The notes beneath the pieces are model-generated. The model saw only the letters and a program-made list of their open reading frames with translations, did no database searches and was not told the origin of the DNA. A stretch of DNA of 40,182 bases, taken from contig MFZZ01000001.1 in assembly GCA_001789555.1 (NCBI GenBank), positions 1 to 40,182 of the forward strand. The letters run 5' to 3'. Positions 36,773-40,182 of the stretch are shown here, piece after piece (the stretch's first letter is position 1; each line of letters opens with the position of its first letter). Position numbers and translations under genes: made by a program. The stretch comes from Candidatus Roizmanbacteria bacterium RIFCSPHIGHO2_12_FULL_38_13. GTDB taxonomy: Bacteria > Patescibacteriota > Microgenomatia > UBA1406 > GWC2-37-13.

Positions 36773-37507
36773 TTAATTTGAATAAAAACCATAAATATCA
36801 ATACATCCATAATCTGTACTTGGATCGCCCAAACATGCTTTGCCCTGAATAGTATTGTCAATGGTTATCGTTTTTATTGAGTCGACGTTACCACGCGTCT
36901 TATCAGATATCGAAACTGGCGTTGGCGTAACGTTTTCACGTGTTTTATCTGAAATTGAAACTTGGGTTGGGGTGGAAGTGGGTGCTGATGTTGGGATTGG
37001 AGTGACATTGTCACGAGTTAGATCAGATGTTGATCTTGTTGTTGGCGTCGGTATTTTTGTGAATGTAGGTGTAGGCGGGACGGTTGATGTTGGTTTTGGT
37101 GTCGCCGTTGGAATTGAGGTTGAGATAAGTGTTGGCGTGGGAGCTGTCGGAGTACTAGTTGAGGTTGGAGCGGCAACTCCTGTCTTTCGTAGCTTAAGAC
37201 AATGGTTAACCAATCCATCTGCCTCAACAAACTGATAACACCAATTGCTTGTCTCTGGGTTAACATTGTTTGGATCAAATGTGTTTTGTGCGCATTCTGT
37301 ATTATCTTTACAAGTCTTGGTACAGTCTGCAACCCAAATATAACCATCGGTCGGCGGCACTGGATTGTCCCTACATGATCCCGCCGAGGCACGAGTATCT
37401 GTGGTGTTTCTTTGCCGAGTCGCATTATTTAAAAATACCGCTAAAATAATAACCAAAAAAGTCCCAAGTATGACAACGGTCGACACTTCTCCGCGTTTGT
37501 TTTTCAT
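36773..37507 (-). CDS. Anchored Cys-containing protein with Thr/Pro-rich linker and SDxTRxNV repeats
   Basis: N-terminal TM VVILGTFLVIILAVFL; Cys-rich segment; TPTLISTSIPTATPKPTSTVPPTPT linker; three SDxTRxNV units. Confidence 0.75.
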   Translation of the reverse strand: MKNKRGEVSTVVILGTFLVIILAVFLNNATRQRNTTDTRASAGSCRDNPVPPTDGYIWVADCTKTCKDNTECAQNTFDPNNVNPETSNWCYQFVEADGLVNHCLKLRKTGVAAPTSTSTPTAPTPTLISTSIPTATPKPTSTVPPTPTFTKIPTPTTRSTSDLTRDNVTPIPTSAPTSTPTQVSISDKTRENVTPTPVSISDKTRGNVDSIKTITIDNTIQGKACLGDPSTDYGCIDIYGFYSN

Positions 37508-37594
37508 GATATTAATTTCATTATAATAGTTTTCATTCTAAAATTGCATTGGCGCAAGGTATAATATAGAGATAGTGTCATTTAAAAATAAAAG

Positions 37595-38722
37595 ATGAAT
37601 ATTTTACGCCCTTTTCTCATTCTTCCACAGTTCATCGAACAACCAACTTGGGGTGGTGATTATATACCCAATCTAAAAAACTGGAAACATAAAATGACCA
37701 ACCCAACAGCCAAAATAGGTCAAAGTTATGAATTGAGCGGCGAATCCAAACTTATCACACAAATAACTAATTCAGATGATAGTAATTTTTCTCCGGCGCT
37801 AGCGCAGGATCCAAATACAGTCTCTTTAGCTGATCTTATTGCGGCCGGATCAGAACAAGTGCTTGGAAAAAAAATTGCTGATAAAGACGACAGAATGCCT
37901 CTTCTTATCAAGTTAAATCAAGCAAAGGGCAACTCTTTTCAATTACATTTAAAACCCGGTCAAGCGCACCCACGCTGGAAACCAAAACCCGAATCATGGT
38001 ATTTTCTTGAAGACGGTTACATTTCATGCGGTGTTAACACACAAGCGGATATGCATAAATACAAGGAAACATGCCAGGAAATAGAAAAATTTATGCACGC
38101 TCTTAGCCTTCAAATTTCAAGTGGAGCTAAACCCGTAAATTATGCTCGTCAGGAGGCGGAAAATTTTATTATTAGTAAAGACCCTTGGAAGTTTGTCAAC
38201 CTTCATCATGTAAAAAAATACGATCTCATCGATCTTTCGGCAGGGGGCATCCATCATTCATGGGAAGAAAAAATAAATGAGTACCCTCGTGGGAATATCA
38301 TTTTCGAAGTACAACTTGATGTTAAAGATGAGTTTTGTACAATTCGCAGTTTTGATCAGGGAAAAATCAAAGATGACGGTACACTGCGGGAAATCCACAT
38401 CGAAGACTATTTCCATTTTCTTGACACCAATCCTCAAAACAATGATATTAGTATGTTAACACGTAAAAAACAGGGGTCGTCGCTCGTAAAAACCCCGTAT
38501 TATACTATTGATATTTTTGAAAACTTTGAAGATGTTGATGACCAAACAAATGATTCATTTGTACATTTATATGTCCGCGATGGGGGAGCGGACATCCAGT
38601 CTGGTAACACCTTGATAAATGTCTCAAAGGGTCATTCTTGCCTAATTCCGGCCGGAGTCCAAAAATATAAAATACATGCAAAAACCATGGACACAGCTTT
38701 ATTAAAAACATACATTAGCTAA
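37595..38722 (+). CDS. manA: Mannose-6-phosphate isomerase, class I-like
   Basis: EQPTWGGDYIPNLKNW, MPLLIKLNQAKGNSFQLHLKPGQAHPRWKPKPESWYFLE, cupin-like C-terminal half. Confidence 0.8.
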   Translation: MNILRPFLILPQFIEQPTWGGDYIPNLKNWKHKMTNPTAKIGQSYELSGESKLITQITNSDDSNFSPALAQDPNTVSLADLIAAGSEQVLGKKIADKDDRMPLLIKLNQAKGNSFQLHLKPGQAHPRWKPKPESWYFLEDGYISCGVNTQADMHKYKETCQEIEKFMHALSLQISSGAKPVNYARQEAENFIISKDPWKFVNLHHVKKYDLIDLSAGGIHHSWEEKINEYPRGNIIFEVQLDVKDEFCTIRSFDQGKIKDDGTLREIHIEDYFHFLDTNPQNNDISMLTRKKQGSSLVKTPYYTIDIFENFEDVDDQTNDSFVHLYVRDGGADIQSGNTLINVSKGHSCLIPAGVQKYKIHAKTMDTALLKTYIS

Positions 38723-38728
38723 AACCAT

Positions 38729-40009
38729 ATGAATTTTTTTTATAAAAATACGGTTCTTATTGATGAAAAAACTTTGATTCAGACCTCGCAGAAATTAAAT
38801 AATTACATAGACCATCTCCGTGAAGTTGCCAAAAAAAATAACTACGAGAGTGATGAAGCGTCTATAAATCTTCCTTTTGATGAAGGACTTGTAAAAAAAA
38901 TACGAAGTTTAAAGGATAAAAAAATTGCCAACAACCTTAAATATTTAATTCTTATTGGCATAGGCGGATCAAATTTAGGTACAAAGGCAATATACGATGC
39001 TATTTACGGCTATTATGATGTTTTGGAACCGCAACGTTTTCCAAAAATCATTTTTCTTGACACTCAAGACGAAAGCGTTCTAACAAAGACCACAAGTCTC
39101 ATAAATAGTCTGTCCTCAAAAGACCAAGTTCTCGTCAACGCAATAAGCAAATCCGGAAGTACCACTGAAACTGCAGCGAACTTGGAAGTTGTTTACGATG
39201 TTTTACAAAATAAATTTGGTGATATAAATGATCGCATTGTTATTACAACAGACTCTGGCTCAAAACTGCAAACCGCAGCAGAGGAAAAACAGATAGATGT
39301 CCTCATCATTCCTAAAAAGGTGGGTGGTAGATACTCGGTATTTTCGGCAGTTGGTTTATTTCCACTTGCGGTCGCCGGCATCGATATCGATCAACTGATA
39401 CTTGGAGCTAGGAATATGCGCGATTTTTGTTTAAAAAAAACCACTGAAGACAATCCAGCTGTTAACTCTGCGATCGTACTTTATCTTCATAATAAACAAG
39501 GAAAAAATATCAATGATAATTTTATTTTCTTACCGCAAATTGAGTCTTTGGGAAAATGGTATCGACAGCTGCAAGGGGAGAGAATAGGTAAAAATGGCAA
39601 AGGTCTGACCCCAACTGTATCTATAGGTTCTACCGATCTACACTCCGTTGGACAGCTTTATCTTGGCGGGCCAAGGGATAAAATTACCACTTTTATATAC
39701 GCAGACGGTCTGAAAGAAAAGATTTTAGTACGACAAAAAATGATCTTTAACACTGTTGGCGCTATTTCAGGAAAATCGATTCAAAAAATAATGGACGCAA
39801 TTACTCAAGGAGTGAAAAAAGCCTATCAAAATCAAGAACTGCCTTTTACTGAAATTGTTTTTGAAGATATCACAGAAAAAACGCTTGGTGAATTTTTACA
39901 GTTCAAGATGATAGAAATTATGTTCCTTGGGAAACTTATGGACGTAAACGCCTTCGATCAACCCCAGGTTGAATTATATAAAACAGAAACAAAAAAAATA
40001 TTATCTTGA
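38729..40009 (+). CDS. pgi: Glucose-6-phosphate isomerase
   Basis: LIGIGGSNLGTKAIYDA, AISKSGSTTETAANLEVV, GGRYSVFSAVGLFPLAVAGID, GKNGKGLTPTVSIGSTDLHSVGQLYLGGP. Confidence 0.93.
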   Translation: MNFFYKNTVLIDEKTLIQTSQKLNNYIDHLREVAKKNNYESDEASINLPFDEGLVKKIRSLKDKKIANNLKYLILIGIGGSNLGTKAIYDAIYGYYDVLEPQRFPKIIFLDTQDESVLTKTTSLINSLSSKDQVLVNAISKSGSTTETAANLEVVYDVLQNKFGDINDRIVITTDSGSKLQTAAEEKQIDVLIIPKKVGGRYSVFSAVGLFPLAVAGIDIDQLILGARNMRDFCLKKTTEDNPAVNSAIVLYLHNKQGKNINDNFIFLPQIESLGKWYRQLQGERIGKNGKGLTPTVSIGSTDLHSVGQLYLGGPRDKITTFIYADGLKEKILVRQKMIFNTVGAISGKSIQKIMDAITQGVKKAYQNQELPFTEIVFEDITEKTLGEFLQFKMIEIMFLGKLMDVNAFDQPQVELYKTETKKILS

Positions 40010-40017
40010 GTGAAGTT

Positions 40018-40182
40018 TCAAATATCTCCATAGTAAAAGAAGTCTGCTGGCGTCGGGTACATCATAACCTCGATCGCCTCCTCGCTTTTCATCTCGAGAT
40101 AACTTTCCTGAGTTTCCCACTTTTTCATTCCAAAATTAAATAGGTATTTTGACAGTATATTTGTTGTTAAAAAGTAGTGTGA
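40018..40182 (-). CDS. 3' end of an unidentified protein running off the window edge
   Basis: Minus-strand open frame ...SKYLFNFGMKKWETQESYLEMKSEEAIEVMMYPTPADFFYYGDI* ending at TGA (40018-40020). Confidence 0.5.
   Translation of the reverse strand, partial: SHYFLTTNILSKYLFNFGMKKWETQESYLEMKSEEAIEVMMYPTPADFFYYGDI

Noticed and set aside
36855-37235. Plus-strand 126-aa Val/Gly-rich ORF
   Set aside because: Shadow of the Thr/Pro-rich stalk protein encoded on the minus strand.

Overview
This is a 40 kb window of AT-rich bacterial chromosome. Gene content and style fit a Candidatus Patescibacteria/CPR genome, probably Microgenomates-like; this is inference, since no 16S or ribosomal markers are present. 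TGA is used as an ordinary stop, so this is not a code-4/25 lineage. Layout: (i) an exopolysaccharide/O-antigen type cluster (0.3-6.7 kb); (ii) a Tat-signal GH10 glycoside hydrolase; (iii) a poorly characterised trio: an AstE/AspA-like protein, a deoxyribosyltransferase-like/ribbon-helix-helix fusion, and a 694-aa orphan; (iv) PBP2 plus type IV secretion genes (VirB4, TraC-like, PrgI), an RNase H and a tyrosine-recombinase homologue with substituted catalytic residues; (v) a B12-dependent dNTP module: thioredoxin, PduO-type adenosyltransferase, intein-containing class II ribonucleotide reductase and NrdR; (vi) small accessory genes including a Phd/RelE pair and a PIN protein resembling HARP (RNA-free RNase P); (vii) a signal peptidase I-CAP fusion, acyltransferase, SpoIID protein, pilin-like membrane protein, UbiA prenyltransferase, ManA and PGI. 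The strongest unlabelled signals are a recurrent promoter layout with a TATAAT-like box 5-8 nt upstream of the ATG (suggesting leaderless transcripts), the HARP candidate, the degenerate recombinase, the RNR intein at the radical cysteine, and the NDT-like/RHH fusion with a palindrome just upstream of its start. No tRNA, rRNA or CRISPR was recognised. All family calls were made by eye without database searches.
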